Of a stretch of 64,000 bases of DNA, positions 22,379 to 33,792 are shown piece after piece (position 1 is the stretch's first letter; every line of letters begins with the position of its first letter). The position numbers were made by a program, and so were the translations under genes. Origin of the DNA: Erythroxylum novogranatense (taxonomy: Eukaryota > Streptophyta > Magnoliopsida > Malpighiales > Erythroxylaceae); NCBI GenBank assembly GCA_029891385.1, contig CM057232.1:67455824-67519823 (forward strand), written 5' to 3'. The notes beneath the pieces were generated by a model. That model worked only from the letters and a program-made list of their open reading frames with translations, was not told the origin of the DNA and ran no database searches.

Positions 22379-24085
22379 TGTAACATACCACTCCTATGGC
22401 GCATATGCCCGACATACCGAAGGATATTTAGGAACATACTCTACAAGCGGGCATTTTAAGATGATCACATTTCCAAATTTTTATGGCATCATATTTTAAC
22501 TCAATACATATTTTAATCATTTCAAATCAAAAGCATTTCAAATCTTCATTTTGAATCATATTCAATCACAATCATTTTGTCCCATTTCATTTACAAACAT
22601 ATACAGTCTTGAATGTCATTTCATTTCTAAAATTCACATGTACATTATACAGTAATTGAGAGATACAATTTTTGGTACAATATAACTAAGACATTTGCAG
22701 GTACAACTGATCTCGACACTGACCCATGTCCAAATGCAGAAGCTACTTCAACTAGACTAGCTAGATATTAAAAGTCAATGTTGCAATTTTGATGAGTTTT
22801 GTGAACTCAGTTAGTAAACCATCATCGATATGGTCACTCAAAACAAAACATAAACATCACAAGTATATAACATAGTTCAATCAGCATCTCACATCATTCA
22901 AAATCAAATCCCACATTTCACATCATTCAGAATTTAGTACTTGATCATAATATAGATCATATGTCAACAAGCTCATTATGAATACAAACATTTCATATAA
23001 TCATTTCAAAATAATCCAATCATTCATATCATCAACATGTACATAAACATTGCATATCATTATATCAACTCAATTTAGTCATTCTCTGCAATCATTCACA
23101 TGATAGTCATGTGAATGATATAAATATGTAAATCCATATGAGAATCCACTTTCATTTTTATTTTGTTATGATCGAGGGCTTATTTACTATCCCGCATCCA
23201 TTGTGGATACTGGGCTCATTTCATATACTATCCCTTACCCATTGTGGATACCAGGCTCATTAATCGTTGAGCCTGTGACTCTTTGTGAACATTTCCTAAG
23301 CTTTAAGCTTTTCTTTCATGTTGGTCACTCAGGTCACAACTCCTTTATCTAATATTATGCATATTCATGTGATGGAATGCATCATTTCATATAATATGCT
23401 ATCAATAACTTTCATTCAGTGTGCATAGTTATTTGAGTTCAGCATTCAACATACAGTTGAGAACACCTTTTCCATATTCCATACATTTAGAAAGCACTTC
23501 CAATACAGTCTCAAATATCAAACTTCGGAATTATCACAATCATATCAGTAACAATTCAATATCTAACAGTTAATTAAAAACAATTTAAATATGGTGAGTA
23601 AGCATCTAGGTTAACTCACAGTACGCTCCAGATAAGCTATTGCTTTGGTGAATTGGCAATGTCTAGATGTTGGTGATCACTTGTCTATCTATCTTCTTGT
23701 AATACACACACATAGTTCACAATTCATTAAATTATCAATCGTATGATTACTCAATCATTCACATGTATATAGATCATGTTTCAATGCATGCTCAATTGAC
23801 TATCCTGTTTATGTATCCTTATTCATAAATCTTGATAATTCATTCATCATAGCTTATACATATCTAGTTTGCAATTAGGTTTATGCCTTAAGTAAGTTTG
23901 GTTACCCTCAATTCATCAATCATACATTCATCAATCCTTTCCAAGGATTAAGCATTCACACAATTTCCCAAATTTCATTCAATCATACCTAATTCATTTC
24001 TTATATCCTTTCAATCACATTTGCATTCACACGAACATTTTTATACTATTAACAACTCATACTTTTCAAATTTATATACATTTTT
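22379..24085 (-). repeat. Truncated Gypsy LTR (chromovirus-like), reversed
   Basis: It begins TGTAACATACCACTCC after GGTTA and shows no coding capacity. A stretch near 22790-22840 (GTGAACTCAGTTAG, ACCATCATCGAT, GGTCACTCAAAAC) matches the Gypsy LTR at 1065-1120, so the two are related families. No matching GGTTA is seen at the far end, where the sequence passes into an RTE-type LINE, so the LTR is truncated. Two similar TATCC...GGATA hairpins lie at 23188-23209 and 23229-23250. Confidence 0.6.
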
Positions 24086-24099
24086 ATACCACCAAATGT

Positions 24100-24460
24100 A
24101 GACATACAGGAAAGTTGTTAGCAGCCGAGATACGTATGCTTCGATGGATGTGTGACATTATCAGAAGAGATAAGGTTCGGAATCATGTGATGAGAGACAA
24201 ACTACTGGTGGCTAGTATTGCTGACAAGTTGAGAGACATTACGCTTAGGTGGTTTGGGCATGTGAGCAGGAGGCATCCTGATACTCCTGCGTGACACTGT
24301 GAGAAAATAACTCTTCGTGACTGCAAGGGGAGAAAAAGAAGGCCAAACAAGAACTAGAGGGAAGTGATCAAGAAGGATATGACAGAGTTGACCTCTACTG
24401 AGGAATTGGCCAGAAATAGAAAATTCTAGCGTACAAGGATACGGATAAAGGATATCCTTT
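24100..24460 (+). pseudogene. RTE-type LINE, C-terminal tail of ORF2
   Basis: The plus strand reads AAEIRMLRWMCDIIRRDKVR, then DKLRDITLRWFGHVSRRHPD, GRKRRPNK and REVIKKDMTEL, ending near TRIRIKDIL. This is the distinctive tail of the RTE-like LINE ORF2 found in many plants (MLRWMCGHTRxDxIRN ... LRWFGHVxRRPxDAP ... GRGRPKKTWxEVIxxDM). Several stops are present and the RT domain is absent, as expected for a 5'-truncated insertion. Confidence 0.82.
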
Positions 24461-25192
24461 AAAGTGCATCAAAATAGTCATATAAGTTATTGAGAGTTGT
24501 TTACTATAAAGCTCTCACAACGTATTTACCACTTAGGAAGTCTAACCCTAGTTTCTAATCTGTCTTTTCTAGCTGCAAGTTGTGGATAAGTCTTTTTGTC
24601 CTACTAATTGACTTTTCAGCTCTAATGTATGGGGAAAGGTCCCTTGAAGCCATTCCATACCGTTAGATTATTCATACTCACATGACTATTAAGCAAGGAT
24701 CTCTAGCACAACTCGAGACATAAAGGTTGTGTTTGGTTACCGTCTTCGAGGGTGAGGACGAATGACGAGGACATAAAAGTTCTATCCTATAACGTGTTTG
24801 CTTACCGTCTTCACCAACTTCTGTTCCGTCTTTAAAGGACAAGGAAATAAATTTTTGTTCTTTTCAAAACTAAGGAACAGAAATTCTTGTCCGATGGACA
24901 AGATTAAGAAAAGTCAGAAATAGCCTCGTCTAACATCTGAAACCTAAAACAAAAATGAAACTCCATTGCACAACCGTGTCCTCCTTCGTTCGGCTTCGTC
25001 TCCACTGATAGGCGTGGTAAGTAATTTCTTTTGTTGCAGAATCTTCTCTTCGGTTCCCCCTTCAATGTACGCATATGGGTGTACATTTTCTCCTTCTCTC
25101 TCTATTCTCCATAAGTTGCTTATTGTTTACATCTCTGCTTCCAGATTTGTTTTTGTTCCGTATCCAACGAACCTCGGTCTTCACCAACGTAG
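24461..25192. other. Flank of Copia-1, with a possible MITE relic
   Basis: The sequence GTGTTTGGTTACCGTCTTC near 24729 and GTGTTTGCTTACCGTCTTC near 24799 resemble each other and the GTGTTTGG ends of some plant MITEs, but no clean TIR pair or TSD was found. The last 230 bases contain splice-like TTGCAG and CTTCCAG signals and CT-rich tracts and could be an untranslated leader. No protein was recognised. Confidence 0.3.
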
Positions 25193-25197
25193 CCTGC

Positions 25198-25372
25198 TAT
25201 AGGAAAATCCCAGTGTGTGCATCACATACACACGGTGCGAAAAAACAAAAATTTTTATTCCGGGACCTTCCCGAAAGCCAGGATCCATGCGTCTATATAA
25301 CAAAGTCAAACCATAACGACCAAAGGAGACCGTCTCTAACGGTATCCACGCAGAGGTTGGAAAATCTAACCG
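25198..25372 (-). repeat. Copia-1 3' LTR, outer piece
   Basis: It starts TATAGGAAAATCCC where the other LTR starts TGTAGGAAAATCCC, so the terminal TG has mutated to TA. It then follows the 5' LTR (37665-37839) closely until the solo LTR interrupts after AACCG. Confidence 0.9.
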
Positions 25373-25700
25373 TGTTGGGACCAGATCCGAAAAACCGGAT
25401 CCCAACTGAAAAAGCATAACGGAAAACAGAATCGAATGGAAACGGAAATTTAGCTTCGAAATTTCGAATCAGAAAACAAAGCATAAGAATCGAAAGCGAA
25501 GCGCATACTCGAAGCAAATGCAAATCAGAATCGAATACCAAATCGACAGAAATCAATAAAATCGAATCATAAGGTGGGGATAAACGAAATAATCAATTAA
25601 ACTGAAACATATCCGACATCCGAGAACAATAATCAAAGAAAACGATCGAATGAACATAATCGCATTGGAAACCCTAAGACGTACCATTCCGAAATCCGGT

Positions 25701-26894
25701 ATAAATTTTTTTTTCTTTCTTTCTTATTCTCATTTCTTACCTCATTAGTCAATCTCATTCAAAATCACACAAGCAAATTCCACTTTTGGAAAATCATTCT
25801 CATGCAAATATCTAAATCTGATCATATTCTTATTGATCCATACAAATCTTAAATTATATTTTTATCCCAATTTTATCGAAATTTCGGCAGCATAACGGTT
25901 GCATTTATCCTATCCCAAAAATTCCTGCAAAGCCAAAATACACTTCTAATATCACAAAATCCAGAATCATCGGACTCTCCGTCCGAATCCAAACACCAAA
26001 GAACAAACGCAATCTTAGTTCTAAACACTTCAATCAAATTCCCATATCAATTAACAATATATTTTCCCAAAATCATACACATTTCATATACAATTTCCAA
26101 AATTATTTACAATTCTGATTTTAAATCCAGTACATCAACCTCTTCATTCTTTTGCATCAACCCAATATACACAATTACATACAAACTTTATAAATCATAT
26201 ACTTACATGGCAATTTAGGCCATATCCAATTTTAATACCAAAATCTCAATTTACACAAAAATCCAAATACTACAAAATCGAATCGAATGTCTTGACTATA
26301 AATTTTTCTTTCTTTCTTTCTTATTCTCATTTCTTACCTCATTAGTCAATCTCATTCAAAATCACACAAGCAAATTCCACTTTTGGAAAATCATTCTCAT
26401 GCAAATATCTAAATCTGATCATATTCTTATTGATCCATACAAATCTTAAATTATATTTTTATCCCAATTTTATCGAAATTTCGGCAGCATAACGGTTGCA
26501 TTTATCCTATCCCAAAAATTCCTGCAAAGCCAAAATACACTTCTAATATCACAAAATCCAGAATCATCGGACTCTTCCGTCCGGAATCCAAACACCAGCA
26601 ACAAACGCAATCTTAGTTCTAAACACTTCAATCAAATTCCCATATCAATTAACAATATATTTTCCCAAAATCATACACAATTTCATATACAATTTCCAAA
26701 ATTATTTACAATTCTGATTTTAAATCCAGACATCAACCTCTTCATTCTTTTGCATCAACCCAATATACACAATTACATACAAACTTTATAAACCATATAC
26801 TTACATGGCAATTTAGGCCATATCCAATTTTAATACCAAAATCTCAATTTACACAAAAATCCAAATACTACAAAATCGAATCGAATGTCTTGAC
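25701..26894. repeat. 597-bp tandem duplication within the solo LTR
   Basis: Two units, about 25701-26297 and 26298-26894, run from TATAAATTTTT to AATGTCTTGAC. They differ only by scattered small changes, some at CAG-like positions (ACACCAAAGAAC versus ACACCAGCAAC). The related LTR at 48834-53127 has one unit, so the duplication arose in this copy or in its lineage. Confidence 0.88.
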
Positions 26895-27261
26895 ACTCTT
26901 TCATCCGATCTCCTGCACGAAACCTGGAGATGGGGATAAAAGGGGGGGGTGAGCTCGAAAGCTCGTGGGTAACATATTTATAAACTGAATAATAAGCAGA
27001 AATCAATTTTCATAAACTTTTTGTCAAAAGGCTTAGTTTTCAAACTTTTCAACTTTCAAATATTTTTCTCAAACCCTTTTCAATTTTTCAAACTTTTCAT
27101 ATCAAATTTCTATAATTTCATAGTTGAAAACCCTTTTTCTCATTTTTCAAAATTTCTCATAAACATGAATGCAATCACATCGGAGAAATTTCACGCACAT
27201 AAACAAAATCAAAAATCACATCACATAACAAAATGGTTTGGTTTCGGTCCTAACATGACGT

Positions 27262-27327
27262 ACTGCACATTCCCGCATAGCGGTCATGTGCAGTCGTGAA
27301 CAAAGGGGAGTCCGAAATCGGAACTCC
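27262..27327. other. Two adjacent hairpins in the long-LTR family
   Basis: Arms ACTGCACAT (27262-27270) and ATGTGCAGT (27286-27294) enclose a 15-nt loop. A second hairpin, GGAGTCCGA/TCGGAACTCC, follows at 27307-27327. The homologous place in the other copy (50079-50137) keeps both structures with different stem bases. Role unknown; they may act in the LTR RNA. Confidence 0.6.
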
Positions 27328-30300
27328 TAAGCCACTGCATGGGCAGTAGGAGAAGGCTATCGAGGGACACAGATTACTTGACTCTACGGAGGGGACTTGA
27401 CCAAACCCATACAATTCACATATTCATGCTTAAAACAAGCAGATTGCCCGAAGGCACTTTTCAAAATTTCACATTTTCATGTCGTGTCTTACTAGACACA
27501 GTTACATTCACTAAGCACATAATTTCATATGTCATGCTGCAAAAATACAAATTCACCAATCAATTTCTTACAAATTCACAATCATTTTATATAACAATCA
27601 TATTCAATAACTCAATTAATCGTATATCATTCAAATGAATAAAAAAGAGTGCAAGTATTTTTTTCAACCCACAATCAATATATATTAATGCATAAACAAC
27701 ATGGTTCACATTTTTCAAAAATGCGAAAACACAATTTTCATAAATCTCGTATTCTCAAATTTTCTACAATTTTCCCAAATCATTTTCAAACATTTTAACG
27801 TAAATCTTTGAATAATTATTTTCAATTCCTTTGAAAACATAATTTTAAAAATATTATTCTTTTCTTGATTTTCCAAAATCACATAATTTACTTATGATTC
27901 AAAATATAAATACATCACCCACCTCGAATTGACGCAAATACTTTGCCCAAAGCATCGAATCTCCAAATTCCTTCTTCTTTCCTCAACTTTAAAATTTCCT
28001 AAGCCATAATTATCCAAAATAAATATCATAATTCACTTAATTCTTCAAATTGGACTGAGAAAACACCAATTTCATATAAAATCAATCTATCTAAATCATA
28101 AATTCCAAAATTTCCCAAATCTTAAAATTGGCCTAAACCAATTTATCCAAATTCAATACCATAAAATACAATTTCTTCAAAATTGATTTCATAACTCACA
28201 AACTCATCATATTTCAAGCCATCTTAATCCAACAATTTCTAAAAATCCCAAAATCCCCCAAATTCCAAATTGAACCTAGGCCAATTCAATCAAATTCATT
28301 ATCATAATTAACTTAATTTCTCAAATTGAGTTTAGAAAACATCAATTCCTCACATATTCAAGCTATTTAAATCTCCAATTTTGAAAATCCCCAATTTTCA
28401 AAATTGGCCTAAACCCCCAATTTACAATTTTTCAAATTAAACTTCACCTAAAGCATAAACATCAAAATTGACTTAGGATAACTCAAATTCATCACTAATT
28501 CAAGCAATCTAAAGCAACAATTTCAAAAACCCCCAACTTTCAAATTTGACATAAACTCCAATTTTCAATTAATCCAAAATTAAACATAATCATAGTCTAA
28601 TCTCTTCAAATAATCATAGATAAACTAAATCCATAACCATTCCAAGCTTAATCAATCATCAAACTCATCAAAAATTCAAAATCAAAACTTTCTCTCTCTT
28701 ACCTTTTTCTCCTCCATTTTTCGTTATTTTCAAGCTCCAAGACAAGCTATCCTCTTCTTCAACCTTTTTCCTCTTGCAAAGTCACGAAATCCTTTAGAAA
28801 TCTAAAAAAAAAATGAAAACTTACTTCTTCTCCATAAGGCCGAAACCTTCTCTTCTCCTTCTTCTCTCTTCTTCATCTTTTCTTTCTTTTATTTCTCTTC
28901 TTCTTTCTTTGCTTCTGGAAAAATCGTGCTCCCTCCTCTCAAAAACGACCATCCCTTTTGTGTTTCATTTAATGAAGCACAATTTACCATCTTGCCCCTC
29001 CAATTAAGCCTATTTCCAAGTTTGCCCCTGCACAGGATTTTCAAAATCTGATAGCTTGCGTCCTATTTTCAAGCATCTAAATGAAATAATTTGGACAAAT
29101 TTTCTTCTTAAAAATTGTTCCTCTAGATCATACGAATCCAAATCCATCAACCGCTCTCAATTCGGATCAGAAACGAAGAAGTTATAGCCGAAATACTATC
29201 AGACCTTCACAAAATCCGAGACTGAACATAAACATAACCTCAGTCCAGAAATTAACAATCTTAGGGATGAATTTAAATTTCGATCCCTTCACAAGAGTTG
29301 TAGCCCTATATCTTAACTTTATTTTCCCTCCAGAATCAACTCAATCGGAGTTGTACAACTCCCGAAAATCGCAAAATACTGAACCATGTTCAAAAAATTA
29401 TCCAACTTATAACCTATAACCAAATCTCTTACTTTGGTTCAATCAATCTCTTTCCATTTAATCTCCTAAAAATCATAATTCTTCATAAAAATGATATTAA
29501 TTGTCTTAAGAATCCAACGCTTCGAGAATCAAATCAATCGGATGTTGGACGAAGGAATTATAAGCAAAAGATTACGAAAGGGATCGGATAAAGAAACGAA
29601 GTAACGGAACTTCAAAACCAAACTTTTCAAAAATCATATCTCTCGATCCCAAACTCGAAATTTGACAAATTTGATGTCAATAAAAAGATCAAAGGAAGCT
29701 CTACAACTTCCCTGAAGTACTCAAAATCAAATTAGGTCTCAAAAGAGGTTGAAAACTAAATCAAAGATTCTGTCCAAAACAGTTTTTCCTAAACGACTTC
29801 CTATTTTTAATCGCTCATAACTCCTAGCATCGATATCAAAAAATTGCAAACTTTATATCAATGGAAAGATAAAAACATCATCTAAAACTTTAATGCAGAT
29901 CACTTACTCTAATTCAAACTAAATCCATACGACGAGTGGCCTCGAAGCATAGAACACACAAATCTATACTTAATAGCATTTTCAAAACCAAGCATATCTT
30001 CAGAAATTCATATCTTTCAATCCCGACATCGAAAAATAGCAAATTTTATGTCCACAAAAAGCTCTCGACAGGGGCTACAATTTTCATGTTGATCACTTTC
30101 TCGAATTTTGCCTAAATCAAAAAGTCAACTTTTTCCTCAAAAAGTCAAACTTCAAGCGAACTTTGACTGATCATAACTCTCACTTCCGATATCGAAAAAT
30201 ATCAAACTTTATGACTACAGAAAGCTCTTGACATAAACTAAAAATTTCTAGAAGATCATTTTCTCAAATTCTCCCAAAATCAAAAAGTCAATTCCCAAGT

Positions 30301-30586
30301 CAAACAATTTTTCACTATTCATCCCCAAAGTCAAACTTTCTAAATTCTTCAAATTTTCACACCTTTTCTTTTTAATTCTTGCTATTTAACTTCATTTCAA
30401 TCAACTCATCCACTTGAACTTTTATAAACCATACCAATCTCCACAATTATCAAATACATCAACATCCAATAATGCTTTTCTCATAAGTTTCCTTAAAGCA
30501 TACATACAACATATATATATATAACACTTATTTTATATCATTTCTTATTTCTAAATTTCACTTAAAAATCGAGGTCCAACAAACCG

Positions 30587-30938
30587 GGGCAAACCCTTTA
30601 ACCCGGGAATAGCTAAAACAAGGTGAAGATTGCTAGCTCTTACCTTATTCTTGGAGAGCTTGGTGAAGAAGCTTGAAGAAGCTTGGAGAAACTTGGAGAA
30701 GAAGAAGATGAAGCCTTGATGAAAGATGATGAAGAGATCAAAGCTTAGGATTTTCAAAACCCTTAAAAAAAACCCACGATGATCACACCTTCTTTCATTT
30801 CTCCATAAGCCATTTGTCTTTACAATTTTAAGGACATTAAATGCTAAAGTGGAGAATGCTTTCCAAGTTAGCCTTTACATATATATATATATATATAAGT
30901 TAAAATGATAAGGCTTCTTCTTCTCCTTCCACGTAAAC

Positions 30939-30973
<35 letters not shown>

Positions 30974-32277
30974 TAATTACTTAATTAATTGATAAGATAT
31001 ATATATATATATAAATGCTGAAGTGGTCCAGTCACACTGGGGTCGGTCCTACCGGCCTACAGGTCCCGGTATTGAAAAAAACACCGAAGATCTGTTTCAG
31101 CAATATCGATGTCGCGATCTCATCGGGACATATCCCAATCTCATCGGGATCCATTTAATTCTATTGCTCTTCATATATTGGATCTCTATCCAAACTATTT
31201 TACGAATTCTCCGAGCCACTCTTATGCGTGTGACCCATTAGGTTCCCGGTTATGTTGGCCACTTAGATTAACACATAATCCAAACAAGTCATGAGCGGTA
31301 TCTAGCAACACATCATGACCCCCAATTGACCGGAAAGTAATTGATTTGACGAATGAACCTATGTTCATCACTGACCATATCACGAACCTTTCCATAGACA
31401 ATTACTGTGCAATTCGTCCTTTCACCATGCTATAGCCCACTTAGTTATGAGTATGGGCAAAGTGTCAACTCTTACTAGACTGACTATGTCAAATCTAGTC
31501 CAAGTGATATCAGTTCTCGTCCTGGGACTCATTACTTTATATGTCACTGAAGACACTCTTCATGACATATGAACTCCGGCCAGAGATTTCCAAGTAATAA
31601 CCCTGACAAGAGGCCATGGGTATCATCTTCTGCTATCACAGAAGTGGTGAATCCTTTATTGGCTACTCAATTACCTTCGAATACTTCAAGCTGTACCCAA
31701 TCACCACCCTATCAGCGACCTATGTAAGGCAACAAGGAATGGAGTCAAAGCACAGAATCAGTATCCAAGATATCCTTGAGTACCTCAAGTATAAGGATAT
31801 TTGCACCATTGCTATGATGAGATTATCACTGACATTAGAATAGGACATCCATGTGATGATCTCATAGCAGGTCATCCAATGAACTTACTACCTTTAGTAA
31901 GCATTCACATCTCAACCCTAAACATCCCATATTTACAATTTCTGAGATCCACTGCTTGATCAAATCAAGGAGCTTGAGATGTGCTAGTCTCTCCGGATTA
32001 ACGATGTCCAGTTTCAGTAATCCTATGACTAGGGATAATTTAGATACTGATATAATTGCACATGATAGGAATCTCAGTAGTATGATCACATCATAATTTC
32101 TTTCATGCTATGTCATATATCATGGACTTCATTAATTTGATTATAGATCAATATCAATTCATCAATAATGAACATCAAATTAATGAAATATGCCTTTCTT
32201 TATTAATTCATGAAGTATGTACACAACTTTGTACAAAACGCACTAAAGGCGATTGCCTTTAGGGCACTACTCTAACA
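30587..32277 (-). repeat. Copia-1 3' LTR, inner piece
   Basis: It continues the LTR after the solo LTR and ends CTACTCTAACA at 32277. It matches 37840-39518 closely. Microsatellites (TA and CA runs at about 30881-30897 and 30940-31014) differ in length between the copies. Small ORFs such as 30551-30757 recur in the other LTR because the DNA is duplicated, not because they are genes. Confidence 0.92.
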
Positions 32278-32300
32278 AAATCTTCCACTTGACCTAAAGC
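32278..32300 (-). promoter_or_regulatory. Copia-1 polypurine tract region
   Basis: On the minus strand the purine-rich run AGGTCAAGTGGAAGATT lies directly before the 3' LTR. This is the expected plus-strand primer position. Confidence 0.65.
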
Positions 32301-33792
32301 CAATCGCCTTGATATCTAACATGAGAATCAAAGCTCTTCTGTGATAATGGCTTTGTCAACGGATCAGTAATATTCTGCTCGATGGGAATTCTCTCTATCT
32401 GGACATCACCTCGACCAATGATCTCCCTAATCAGGTGATATCTACGGAGTACGTGTTTGGATCGTTGATAAGACCTTAGTTCCTTCGCCTGCGCAATAGT
32501 TCCATTGTTGTCACAATACAACTGTATGGGCCATCACAGCTAGGAACCACACCAAGTTTAGTAATGAACTTTTTGATGCAAACTGCTTCCTTTGCTGCGT
32601 CTGAAGCGGCAATGTACTCTGCCTCGGTTGTTGAATCGACAGTTGTCTCTTGTTTGGAACTCTTCCAACTGACCGCCCCGCCGTTCAGTGTGAATATGTA
32701 ACCTGATTGGGATTTGGAATCATCCTTATCAGATTGAAAACTGGCATCTGTATACCCGCTCACCTGGAGATTTCCATCTCCATATACCAAGAAAACATCC
32801 TTAGTTCTTCGCAAGTACTTGAGGATATTCTTGACAGCCACCCAGTGACCCTCACCAGGATCCGATTGGTATCTGCTCGTAACACTTAGAGCATATGATA
32901 CATCGGGTCTCGTACATAGCATAACATACATGATAGATCCTACTGCAGATGCATACGGGATCATATTCATGCGCATCCTCTCATCTTGTGTCTTAGGACA
33001 CATAGATTTTGAGAGTGTTATCCTATGAGTCACGGGAAGGTACCCTCTCTTGGATTGTTCCATGCTAAACCTCTTTAGCATCTTGTCTATGTACGTTGAT
33101 TGTGAAAGACCAAGCAACCTTTTTTATCTATCTCTATAAATCTTTATCCCAAAGATATAAGTTGCTTCACCAAGGTCTTTCATGACAAATTGTTTGAATA
33201 ACCAAATCTTCACAGATTGTAGCATAGAGACATCGTTTCCTAGTAATAATATGTCATCTACATATAGCACAAGGAATACGATTGCAGTCCCACTAACCTT
33301 CTTATACACACAGTATTCATCCGGATTTTGTGAGAAACCAAACTCTTTGATTACCTCATCAAAATGGATATTTCAACTCCTGGATGCTTGTTTCAATCCA
33401 TAGATGGATTTCTGAAGCTTGCATACCTTTTCGCCATCATAGAACGTGAAGCCCTCTGGTTGTGTCATATACACATCCTCAGCTAGATTTCCATTTAGAA
33501 AAGCTGTCTTCACATCCATTTTCCATATCTCATAATCATAATGAGTGGCAATGGCTAGGAGTATCCTAATGGATTTAAGCATTGCTACTGGGCTGAAGGT
33601 CTCGTCGTAGTCAACTCCTTGTCTTTGACGAAAACCTTTAGCCACAAGCCTTGCTTTATAGGTAATCACATTACCATTCATGTCGGTTTTCTTTTTGAAA
33701 ACCCATTTACACCTTATGGGTTTTATTCCTTCGGGTGCCTCAACCAAAGTCCATACTTGGTTTTCATACATGGAATCCATTTCAGCCTTCAT
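32294..33792 (-). pseudogene. Copia-1 reverse transcriptase and RNase H (broken)
   Basis: Reading down from 33792 the RT starts MKAEMDSMYENQVWTLVE, continues with GIKPIRCKWVFKKK and [19 protein letters not shown], and shows AFLNGNL. It then stops at TGA 33375-33373, in place of Trp in ASRSWNI. The next block (33309-33124) carries the catalytic box LYVDDILLLGND. RNase H follows (33117-32476) with TDASFQSDKDD and TVDSTTEAEYIAASDAAKEA. The final block (32521-32294) reads LYCDNNGTIAQAKE and ITDPLTKPLSQKSF in a shifted frame. So the catalytic residues remain, but at least one nonsense codon and two frame changes break the reading frame. Confidence 0.92.

Larger units (their letters stand above)
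25373..30581. repeat. 5.2-kb solo LTR (long-LTR family), nested in the Copia-1 LTR
   Basis: It begins TGTTGGGACCAGATCC and ends GAGGTCCAACA, flanked by a perfect duplication AACCG (25368-25372 and 30582-30586). A second member of the family lies at 48834-53127. There is no PBS, PPT or coding region inside, so it is read as a solo LTR. It is unusually long, partly because of a 597-bp tandem duplication (25701-26297 and 26298-26894). It carries hairpins shared with the other copy. The parent element is not in the window; Ty3/Gypsy is likely from LTR size and TGTTGG...CCAACA ends. Confidence 0.85.

Noticed and set aside
28813..29007. 64-codon ORF with a Leu/Ser-rich start resembling a signal peptide
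   Set aside because: It lies inside the solo LTR, is driven by CT-rich composition, and the homologous LTR at 48834-53127 does not keep it.
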